Shown here in pieces: positions 55,101 through 64,000 of a stretch of 64,000 nt of DNA (position 1 is its first letter; each line of letters starts with the position of its first letter). The stretch comes from Ptychodera flava (taxonomy: Eukaryota; Hemichordata; Enteropneusta; Ptychoderidae): NCBI RefSeq assembly GCF_041260155.1, contig NW_027248277.1:18241872-18305871 (forward strand). Direction: 5' to 3'. The notes under the pieces are model-generated. The model was not told the origin of the DNA and did not search any database. It saw nothing but the letters and a program-made list of their open reading frames with translations. The position numbers and the translations under genes are program-made.

Positions 55101-57037
55101 TAAAGTCAGAGATTGTGCTGTGTTGCATTGCCAGACACAAACATGGCTACGCTTGACATGAATATTAATGAGAGTCCAACTCAACGAGAGACTACGAATG
55201 TAACCAAATTCACTAACCCAAGCTCATGGCCTACTTGTTTTTATGGCCAGGAAGGTAGTTCTTTTCTCCTACCAGCCCAACTGATGTGTAAATTATGAAA
55301 CTGGTAACTAAAATGTTGAAATGTTGGGTGGTGAAATGACTCGCCCACTGTGAGACTACTAACTATACATGTATTCATGAGCCTTCCAGAAATTACATTT
55401 CTGAAAGTACCCTGGTGCTAACAAACATAGAGCCAGTATAACCTCAATTTTGTTTTAAATTATTGAGCTGCAGTTTTCAGTCAATGATATTTTTCTCAAA
55501 TGCCAATCTGTACCCTGAGAAATTTGTCTGCAACTTAATACTGAACTTCTCTTGTATCGTCACAGATATTCAAATGATCGTACTCAGCCTTGCAGAACAA
55601 GGCTACATTTCAGTGGAACAAATTGACGAAAAAAGCGACGGTATGATGGAAAGCTCAGTGAACGCCTGGAATGGAGAAACATTCAAGTTTGAAGACTCTG
55701 ATGATGTGACAACTATCAGCGACAACCTGACAGGGCATGCAAAGATCCACTCAGCCAGTAGGTCACATGTGTGTGCTGAATGCGGTAAAACGTTCACAAA
55801 TTCTAGCCACCTGAAACAACATCATAAGATCCACAAAACCGAACGACGTTTCCAATGCTTTGAGTGTGGCAAAACATTCATTCAAAGTGGTCAACTGAAG
55901 ACACACAGCAGGATACATAGCAGCAAGAAACCATTCATATGTGGAGATTGCGGCAAAAGATTCGTCTCAGGCAGCGCACTGAATGTTCATCACAAGATTC
56001 ACACAAACGAACGACGTTTCCAATGCTTTGAGTGTGGCAAAACGTTCACTCAAAGTGGTCAACTGAAGACACACAGCAGGATACATAGCAGCAAGAAACC
56101 ATTCATATGTGGAGATTGCGGCAAAAGATTCGTCTCAAGCAGCGCACTGAACGCTCATTGCAAGATTCACACAAACGAACGAAATTTCATGTGTAAAGAA
56201 TGCGGCAAAGCATTTAGACTTAGTTCGGACTTGGCAAAACACCAAAATGGGGTGCACGCTAAATTGAAACCGTATTCATGCAATGAGTGTGGTAAAAGGT
56301 TCAGTCAAAGCAGCAGCCTATACACCCACCAAAAAATCCATGATGATCGCGTGAACGGTCGCGCAAAAGAGAGACCGTTTCCTTGTAACGTCTGTGGGAA
56401 AATGTTCACACAAGCCAGCAATTTGAAGAAACACCATATGGTTCACACCAGGGAGAGGCCTTACGAGTGCAAAGAATGCGGCAAAACATTCAGATACAGT
56501 CAGCAATTGACGGCACACATCAGATTCCACACAAACGACACGACGTACATGTGTACAGTTTGTGGTAAAATATTCGGATGGAGTGGCGCCCTCAAAAGCC
56601 ACTTCAGGATTCACACGAAGGAACGTCCTTACCAGTGCGGGGAGTGCGGTAAAACGTTCGCCCACTCCGGGAACCTCACCCACCACCTCCTACTTCACTC
56701 TGACGAAAAATCGTTCGGATGCTACGTCTGCGGTAAAATGTTCCGATACCCGGGCAGCTTAAAAGTACACTTGCGGATCCATACAGATGAAAGACCATAC
56801 GAATGTCACGATTGCGGCAAAACCTTCCGACATTTAAACAACTTCAAGATACACCGTATGGCGCATACAAATGAAAGACCGTATGAATGCAATGTATGCG
56901 GCAAAACCTTCACACAGACCTGCAACCTTAAAAGACACCTTAGGCTGCACACAAGGACAAAACCACAGGTGTTAGAAGACTTACCTAACCCTCTTGTGGT
57001 GGACTCATGGACTTTCAAAAACACCGAGGAACTATAG
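52155..57037 (+). CDS. C2H2 zinc-finger protein, 14 fingers (four exons)
   Basis: Model: exon 1 52155-52284 (ATG at 52155; donor gtaagc), exon 2 54017-54136 (120 nt; acceptor tttttttcttcag, donor gtaggc), exon 3 55135-55254 (120 nt; acceptor tgcattgccag, donor gtagtt), exon 4 55566-57037 (acceptor ttgtatcgtcacag). All introns are phase 1; the joined frame is open for 613 residues. Exon 1 is acidic (MDFELALVEESD...). Exon 2 (ECQELCETGSLPND...EAFE...LSVT) matches exon 3 of the minus-strand paralogue. Exon 4 opens IQMIVLSLAEQGYIS, then has 14 C-x2-C...H-x3/4-H fingers from HVCAECGKTF to YECNVCGKTF, joined by IHTNERP-type linkers, and a short tail. The linkers and complete ligands suggest a working sequence-specific DNA-binding nuclear protein. 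Targets are unknown. No KRAB, SCAN, BTB or ZAD domain is recognisable. Confidence 0.8.
52620..52875 (+). mobile_element. Possible retroposon tail in intron 1
   Basis: A GC-richer stretch with gaagcgaagcgaagcgcagc ends in gcaaaataaataaataaata, a tail typical of LINE/SINE insertions. No body is recognised. Confidence 0.3.
52889..53142. mobile_element. MITE related to family G, diverged
   Basis: It starts tagggatcgaccatttgat and ends near atgatctatcccttattgg, an imperfect inverse. Intron 1 of the zinc-finger gene. Confidence 0.4.
53230..53608 (+). repeat. Segment shared with 24.7-25.0 kb plus a fragment of exon 2
   Basis: 53230-53572 matches 24703-25045. Directly after it, 53571-53608 repeats the end of exon 2 of this gene (aagcattcaatcaagagctt shared exactly, then ttacaag...tttacag). 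The fragment is on the same strand and sits 0.5 kb upstream of the real exon. Confidence 0.75.
54525..54718. mobile_element. MITE, family T (TATACAGTCACCT ends), intron 2
   Basis: The left end ataggtatacaatcacct and the right end aggtgacactatacctttaa are inverse. The interior ctaaatatgcccatatatgg and cttaaaatctgtgattg match the copy at 57042-57200. Confidence 0.75.
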
Positions 57038-57041
57038 GCCC

Positions 57042-57200
57042 TTTAAAGGTATACAGTCATCTATAATCTAAATATGTCCATATATGGTCAAAGGGCGCTG
57101 TTTATAAAAAGCGGCCACCAGCTTAAAATCTGTGATTGGTAAGATTTTCTCTTTCCATGGTAACTGTGGCAAAATTTGAACAGGTGACAGTATATCTTTA
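57042..57200. mobile_element. MITE, family T, right after the zinc-finger stop codon
   Basis: It begins tttaaaggtatacagtcatc five bases after the stop at 57037 and ends caggtgacagtatatcttta, where the next element begins. It would lie in the 3' UTR. Confidence 0.75.
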
Positions 57201-57290
57201 ACCTGTTCACCCCCAGTTCTCTGTAAATAGGTCCACAATCACCATTAATAACAGTGGGTTTGGACCAAACCATCTTGGTGAAAGGGTTAA
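57198..57290 (+). mobile_element. 93-bp TTAA MITE, family PB
   Basis: ttaacctgttcacccccagt to cttggtgaaagggttaa, abutting the family T copy. Third PB copy of the window. Confidence 0.75.
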
Positions 57291-58369
57291 ACGGTGATTG
57301 TGGACCTGTTCACAGGGATTAAAGGGATGAGCCAAGACTGTGTGCACCAAAGACAAAAAAATTACAACTACTCATGCAGATACTGTGCAATCTGCTTGAG
57401 CAAAGGAAAGGACTACAAATATCTGTTGTTAAAGATTTTGAAATTTTAGACAGTTTATCACATGTGAATTATAGTATACAAGTGTTGATGTCAATTGTGT
57501 TATAGATGTTGGAGTAAATTTGTGAATTAACCCTTAGAGTGCTGCAATTTTTCCCACAAAAATTATGGTGTGCAACATTTTACAATTTTATGAATTTTTC
57601 TGTAATTTTTTTAGCTCCATAGCCATATGTATATATGGCAATGGAAGCTATTCTTATAGGCTAGGGAAATGTCTGTATGTATGTCTGTATGTCTGTGTGT
57701 CTGTATGTCTGTATGTCTGTATGTCTGTATGTCTGTCCGTCAACATCAAAAACTCCAAAACCGCTGTACATTTCATCTTGATATTTGGTGTGTACATGGA
57801 TGATGGGCTGTAGATGAGATTTTGTTCAAATGAAGTTGTCATTGCCAAAAATATGCAAATTAAGTGAAAAAATGTAAAAACAGTCAAAATTGAAAAAACT
57901 CAATAACCACTGAGCAGATTACATGAAAAATTAGCATGTAAGTACTTTGGGCTGACATGAAATGATTGTGCACATCTTGGGTCAGTATCTTGGACTTGCT
58001 ATTTTTCATGAATATTTTTGTAATTTTCTCCATTTTTGGTCAAAAAATCTCCTGCTCTGAAACCACCAGTCCGATTGATTTGAAACTTGGTATGGAAGTG
58101 CATAGGAGTGACCTTTCCCAAATTTGGGCAAATCGTGGTGAAATTTGCATATTTTTAGTTTACACGTCCATAGACTCCCATGTATAAGGCAGATCTCCAT
58201 AGACTCCCATGTATAAGGCCACGAAAAATAAAAATTTAGTTTCTCATCGTATTCATATTGCAAAAAGGATGCAGTGACACAATTTTTAGTCCCCACGGAT
58301 GAAGTCCAGTGAGCTTATAGATTGGGTCATGTCCGTCTGTTCGTCCATCCGTGAGTCCATCCGTTCACG

Positions 58370-59950
58370 CATATATCTCGGATTTGTACCTCATTAATTA
58401 TGCACATATCTAATTTTGAGCGAGCCAATAGAGCTAGAGGTCTGATTTTTGGTATATAGGGATAACTTAGCAATACAATTTTTTTGACAAAATGTCACGT
58501 GACCTCGGTGACCTTTGACCTCAAATATACATATTTGTCCATAACTCAGTAACCACAAGTGCTACAGCCTTCATGTATGGTATGATGGGACACCTTATGA
58601 CGCCACATATTGTACCTCATTAATTATGCGCATATCTAATTTTGAGCGAGCCAATAGAGCTAGAGGTCTGATTTTTGGTATATAGGGATAACTTAGCAAA
58701 ACAATTTTTTTGACAAAATGTCACGTGACCTCGGTGACCTTTGACCTAAAATATACATATTTGTCCATAACTCAGTAACCACAAGTGCTACAGCCTTCAT
58801 GTATGGTATGATGGGACAGCTTATGACGCCACATATTGTACCTCATTAATTATGCGCATATCTAATTTGAGCGAGCCAATAGAGCTAGAGGTCTGATTTT
58901 TGGTATATAGGGATAACTTAGCAATACAATTTTTTGACAAAATGTCACGTGACCTCGGTGACCTTTGACCTCAAATATACATATTTGTCCATAACTCAGT
59001 AACCACAAGTGCTACAGCCTTCATGTATGGTATGATGGGACACCTTATGACGCCACATATTGTACCTCATTAATTATGCGCATATCTAATTTTGAGCGAG
59101 CCAATAGAGCTAGAGGTCTGATTTTTGGTATATAGGGATAACTTAGCAATACAATTTTTTTGACAAAATGTCACGTGACCTCGGTGACCTTTGACCTCAA
59201 ATATACATATTTGTCCATAACTCAGTAACCACAAGTGCTACAGCCTTCATGTATGGTATGATGGGACAGCTTATGACGCCACATATTGTACCTCATTAAT
59301 TATGCGCATATCTAATTTGAGCGAGCCAATAGAGCTAGAGGTCTGATTTTTGGTATATAGGGATAACTTAGCAATACAATTTTTTTGACAAAATGTCACG
59401 TGACCTCGGTGACCTTTGACCTCAAATATACATATTTTTCCATAACTCTGTAACCACAAGTGCTACACCCTTCATGTTTGGTATGATTGGACACCTTATG
59501 ACGCCACATACTGTACCTCAATAATTATGCGCATATCTCATTCTGAGAGAGCCAATAGAGCTGGATGTCTGATTTTTGGTATATAGGGATAACTATAGGA
59601 GAGAAATTTTTTGACCAAATGTCATGTGACCTCGATGACCTTTTACCTAAAATATATGTTTATGTCAATAAATAAGTAACCACAAGTGCTATGTCCTTTG
59701 TATTTAGTAGGATGGGAGACCTTATGACAACACCCGCTTTACCTCATTAATTATGTACACATCTAATTCTGGGCAAGCGAATAGAGCTAGAGATCTGATT
59801 TTTTGGCATATAGGGATTAATTAGCAATATAATTTTTTTTTCAAAATGTCATGTGACCTCGATGACCTTTGACCTTGATTATACATATATATGCATATTT
59901 CAGTAACCACAAGTTCTATACCCTCCAATTTTGATAGGATATTAGACCTT
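58370..59950 (-). repeat. 225-bp minisatellite of H2, seven units
   Basis: tgacctttgacct recurs about every 225 bp from 58510. Inner units are nearly alike; the last two (near 59634 and 59867) are more diverged, mirroring the outer units of copy 1. Confidence 0.85.
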
Positions 59951-60325
59951 AAGATGTCACATCTTGTACCTCATTTATAATGCGCATATGTATTTCTTGG
60001 CTGGCCAATACTGCTAGAGGTCTGATCTTTTTTCCTGATTTAGAACCGTAACTTAGACATGCCTCATGTGTTTCAAATTGGGAACAACGACATAGACGTA
60101 TGTGCCCATAGATCCCAACATATACACTCCAGTGATACTTCTTAATGACCACATTTTCCTGCCCCATCAAGACTAATACTCCTATTACAAGTGGGGACTA
60201 TGTCGTTGTAAATGACTTGAGAATGGTTATATCACAGTATTCGATATATCTAATTCTGTATTTTTTCCATTTTATATTCTGAATAATTACATTAAACATA
60301 TTTCACTGTCTCCAGTACATTTCAT

Positions 60326-60929
60326 TTAAAGGGGAAGTTCACCAAGGATAAATTTTACATATGTGGTAGCTCTGTGGTCATTTACCCAGGAAAAACTATT
60401 TTCACCATTTATAACTCGCAGGATTTTTTACAAAAAACGATAAAATAGTACAGGAAGTTGCCCATGTAATTTGAATCATGGGAAAAAAGCTCCAAACTTG
60501 GAGCTTGCATAATGTGTTATGGAAGGGACCATTTTCCCATGTGTATTGCCATGGTCCATCACCATGCTTAAACCAGGCTGTGGCGTATAACTTTTGTTTA
60601 TACTGAGTATCCTTGCATAACAATGATTCAATTATAATAAACTTTCCACTGTCAGATTTTGTGTTGCTGTTTACTACTGTGTTACTGTGAGTGGACAATG
60701 TGGGGGTCATACCCGTCCGAAGATGGTCCCTTCCATATCACATTATGCAAGCTCCAAGCTTGGAGCTTTTTTCCCATGATTCAAATTACATGGGCAACTT
60801 CCTGTACTATTTTATCGTTTTTTGTAAAAAATCTTGCGAGTTATAAATGGTGAAAATAGTTTTTCCTGGGTAAGTGACCACAGAGCTACCACATATGTAA
60901 AAATCATCCTTGGTGAACTTCCCCTTTAA
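60326..60929. mobile_element. 604-bp TTAA element with about 210-bp inverted arms
   Basis: Arms (60326-60540 and 60715-60929) agree almost base for base: ttaaaggggaagttcaccaa, atgtggtagctctgtggtca, cataatgtg.tatggaaggg. TTAA flanks both ends, and the unoccupied site is seen at 35971-35974. Ends starting AGGGG with TTAA targets occur in piggyBac- and Kolobok-like groups; which one is unresolved. No coding capacity. Confidence 0.85.
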
Positions 60930-61517
60930 GTATTTTCACTTCATGCACTTTATCCCTTTCACACATGTTCAAATATCTGACCAGAGAACAAACACTAAAT
61001 AGTCCAGGATGGGAGCTACAGTGTCATTGACGCTATTTTTTTACAATTTTGGACCAAATGAACATCACATTTTATTGGCTTCAGATTTTTATCAAAATTT
61101 CAGCGAAATTTACAAAAAAGTTGACTGGTGTTAATTTTGATGTAGGTGACAAAAATTGACTTTGGCGCTCAATGAGCTAAGTACTTTAGTTTCCATATTG
61201 ACTGAACAACCCCATTTCAATTGCTATATCACTGAAAAGTTGTAAGCTCATGTTACTGTTCAAGAAAATAAGTTGGAGCCTCTTTGTCCCGTGAGAAAGT
61301 AATTTAGAAACCCTCTCTTGTCTTCAGAAATTAAAAATAAAACAGCAGCAGTGACCCCTCTGTAAATAACCTTTGAACTATGACTCGTATGTGACCTGTG
61401 ACCTATAAGATTTTTTCACAAAAAGTGTTCTACAGAGGAGTGGTAATACACTAGAGATGAAGTTAAATCCGTGGGATTGGAAGGGAGAAATAGTGCTGAT
61501 CGCAAATGACATCATTT

Positions 61518-62890
61518 TTTGCTCATGTGTTCACACACGTGAGCATATGTCGCAGCGATGTCTGTTTGTCTGTCTGTCTGTCTGTGTGATATCTCAAAAG
61601 TGGCCCATCAGATCAGAATCAAATCTGGAACATAGATTCAGTTTGCAAATGGCAAGAACTGATTAGATTTTGGTGGGTGTGGCTTGCTTACTTTTTTGCT
61701 CATTTGCATAATTAACGATTTTAGAAAAAACATATATATTGACAACGACTGCACACAATTTGGTGAGATTTGCTACAAATGTTGATCACACCAAGATATA
61801 TCAGTTGTGAAAGATATTAAGGGGTGACATAAAAGGTAATGGATAATTTGCATATTAAATGAACTTTCCTAATTAGGGATATACCGGTATATCTGATTTG
61901 ACTTGATACTATGATTTAACATTATTGAAAATCATTAAAGCATTTCTACTTCATCAAACTCTTAATTTGCATATTTAATGAACTTTTGAGGTTAGGGATA
62001 TTTATTTGAATTGACTCGACCAAAAATGATGAAACTTGCTATGTACATTAAGATATTATAATATAACATTGTTGAATGTCATTACACATTTTTACTTCAG
62101 CGAATTTCTTATTTGCATATTTAATAAACTTTTCTAATTAGATATATATATCTGAATTGACTTGACCAAAGTTGATGAAACTCGCTATGCACATTTAAGA
62201 TACTATGATATAACATAATTGAAAATCATTAAGCAGTTTTACTTCAGCCAATTCCTTATTTACATATCTAATGAACTTCACTAATTAGGGATATATATCT
62301 GAATTGACTCAACCGAAGTTGATGAATCTTGCTATATATATTCATAAAACAACATTATTGAAAGCCATTAAACTTTTTTACTTCAGCCAATTCCTAATTT
62401 GCATATTTAATGAACTTTCCTAATTAGGGATATTTATCTTTGTTGACTAGACCAAATTTGATGAAACTTGCTGTGTACATTAAAGATACTATGATACAAC
62501 ATTGAAAATCATTAAGCGCTTTTAATTTAGCCAATTCCTTATTTGCAAATTTAATTCACTTTCCTAATTAAGGATTTTTATCTGTCTTGACTAGACCAAA
62601 GCTGACAAATTGCTTTGTACATTAAAGATACTTATGATACGATATTATTAAAAGTCACTTAACAATTTACTTCAGCCAATTTCTAATTTGCATATTTAAT
62701 GAGAACATTTCAGTCAATTCCTTATTTGCATATTTTAATGAACTTTCCTGATTGAGGATATACACTTGGATTAGAATTAATCTGTGGTGAATATTATTCA
62801 TTATGATGATCGTTACACTTTCAATGAAGTCACAAACATTACGCAAAGGTTCAAATTTACACATTACACGCAATATATAATGAAACACGT
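61518..62890 (-). mobile_element. Element H1, copy 2 (inverted)
   Basis: Terminal hairpin (gctcatgtgt/acacgtgagc, near 61521-61546), TGTC microsatellite (61562-61585), unique segment with gcaaatggcaagaactgatt, then the 147-bp minisatellite with steps mostly 119-157 bp up to about 62750. Same parts as 1-1440 in reverse. Confidence 0.7.
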
Positions 62891-63339
62891 GAGCATTTTC
62901 AGTTCATATCTGGTTCTGTATTATAGCATATATATATTTTGTACGCATTTTCTGCAAGAATGACGAAAATAAATCTGCTGGTGTTACAATAGATATTATA
63001 AGGTCACATTAATTCATGCAACAACAGCTGCGCATGCAACAAGAAAATGTGTCGGAATTTCAAGCATCAGGCTGGTGTCCTAAGTTGTGCGTGTGCAGCT
63101 ACCGTATATTTAGTAACAACCTAAATCGCAATCAGCGCTATTAATGCTCACAAAACATGGAAATTAGTCTCACAAACTGATTTTAACTTTTTCACCTTTA
63201 ACAGACAGTTTTGTCATACCTTCATATATTTCTGTCTGCTATGGCATGATTTAAGTTGCTTTAATGATTGACTCAAATAAACCCTCTTCTTGCAAGATAG
63301 TATCGCTTCTTGTGTCATACGTTTTGAGTTCAAACCCAA
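62891..63339. other. Intergenic; nothing recognised
   Basis: AT-rich; no frame, repeat or RNA gene seen. Confidence 0.4.
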
Positions 63340-63603
63340 TTGAAAACACTGTATTTTCCACCTGCAAAGTCAGTAAAAATTGGTAATGAGCCACAACCAT
63401 TTTGTATTTTCTCTCAGTGGCACTTGGCTTGGTATGTTATAGCAGTTTAGACAGTAAAAATCATGTTTACAGTATCTGTTTCCAGGGACCTTCAAATCTT
63501 CAAATCTTTGTTGAAGTGCACCTTATGGAATGTGTTTTGCTTTACTAGTTTTAACCAACTTGACCCTGATGGTGAAATATGAACTTAGCGGGATGAAGGT
63601 TCA
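63340..63603 (+). mobile_element. Weathered TTAA MITE, family PA
   Basis: tgcaaagtcagtaaaaattg, ggcacttggcttggtatgtt and gatggtgaaatatgaactta follow the order of 2091-2373; both ends are eroded (last words agcgggatgaaggtt). Confidence 0.6.
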
Positions 63604-63903
63604 AAGTATTTTTTACAGCTTATCCATGGTAAAGCTTCATTTAGCTTAGACTTTTGACAATTTTTAATGTACCTTTTAATACCTGTACTGGCATTTAAAC
63701 TTTGCGAAAGTGAAAATAAAGAGAAGTTATTTCATAGTTCCGTCTCCACTGTATTAATAATACATACGAGGTGTATAGTTCCTGATTCTTTGTCTTCAAA
63801 AACTTTGCTTATATAAAAATACCAGGTGTTAAAGATTTCCACCCAGCCTGTACGTAATGCCAAACGTTATTTTAAATACTGAAATTTAGTTTGGGTAGTT
63901 TAT

Positions 63904-64000
63904 TTAAACCTTTTCCTGCCAGACAAAATCACTTCCCCATCAGCTAAGTCAGTAAAAAGCGGTATTGAGCCAAAACATGATGTATTTTCACCAACTTGGC
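63904..64000 (+). mobile_element. TTAA MITE, family PA, cut by window end
   Basis: ttaaaccttttcctgccaga, then aagtcagtaaaaagcggtat, matches the first 100 bp of the copy at 2091-2373. Confidence 0.75.

Larger units (their letters stand above)
57613..61036 (-). mobile_element. Element H2, copy 2, carrying a nested TTAA element
   Basis: Inverted copy of 35866-38365: agctccatagccatatg end, TATGTCTG microsatellite at 57668-57740, ttagtccccacggatgaagt segment, seven 225-bp units (about 58370-59950), and the gcgtcaatgacactg end at 61036. It is longer than copy 1 because of one more unit and the 604-bp insertion at 60326-60929. Flanking T runs make the target duplication hard to define. Confidence 0.75.
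57527..61180 (+). mobile_element. TTAA MITE, family PC, split by element H2
   Basis: The left part 57527-57612 (TTAACCCTTAGAGTGCTGC to tgaatttttctgtaatttt) and right part 61037-61180 (aattttggaccaaatgaaca to tttggcgctcaatgagctaa) add up to 230 bp, close to the 225 bp of the uninterrupted copy at 9410-9634, and continue it collinearly. The insert is H2 copy 2. Confidence 0.8.

Overview
The window is animal nuclear DNA. It has multi-exon C2H2 zinc-finger genes with GT-AG introns, two THAP-domain exons, a relic of the P2X7-type C-terminal domain, a LINE tail and dense non-autonomous DNA transposons. THAP, C2H2 and free-standing P2X7-like domains with this repeat load point to a marine invertebrate, most likely a deuterostome such as a hemichordate or cephalochordate. 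That is inference; no species marker is visible.

Layout. 0-9.6 kb: a minisatellite-bearing mobile element, TTAA-flanked miniature elements, and a decayed P2X7-like gene at 3.1-4.7 kb. 9.8-16.2 kb: a poly-G terminal-inverted-repeat element, a long hairpin, and two minus-strand THAP exons at 12.8-13.1 and 15.6-16.0 kb. 17.4-32.1 kb: degenerate arms of an old repeat in opposite orientations, enclosing a frameshifted zinc-finger gene (last exon 21.6-24.0 kb) and a 3.2 kb array of about 89 copies of a 36-bp unit. 32.2-42 kb: mostly transposons, including a 2.5 kb minisatellite element and a 1.67 kb TTAA element. 42.2-46.2 kb: a four-exon zinc-finger gene on the minus strand. 47-49.3 kb: another poly-G element and a CR1/jockey-like LINE relic. 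52.2-57.0 kb: a four-exon zinc-finger gene on the plus strand with 14 fingers. 57.5-64 kb: nested insertions and second copies of the elements seen in the left half.

How the genes relate. The minus gene (42.2-46.2 kb) and the plus gene (52.2-57.0 kb) lie head to head. Both can be modelled with four exons, every intron in phase 1, and reading frames that stay open across all junctions. They share a roughly 40-residue N-terminal exon module (EC at the start, then ND, K, EAFE and LS at matching places), and the finger exons of both begin with a related short segment. The last exon of the broken gene at 21.6 kb begins with the same phase and a similar segment. I read them as three members of one expanding zinc-finger family with its own N-terminal module. 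One copy is healthy, one is losing its fingers while its frame stays open, and one is dead with its finger repeats still expanding.

The transposons record an order of events. A TTAA element of the TTAACCCTTT type was split by a 2.5 kb minisatellite element, which was in turn entered by a 604-bp TTAA element. The uninterrupted relative at 35.9-38.4 kb preserves the empty site of that last insertion. One TTAA element supplies the stop codon of the minus zinc-finger gene.
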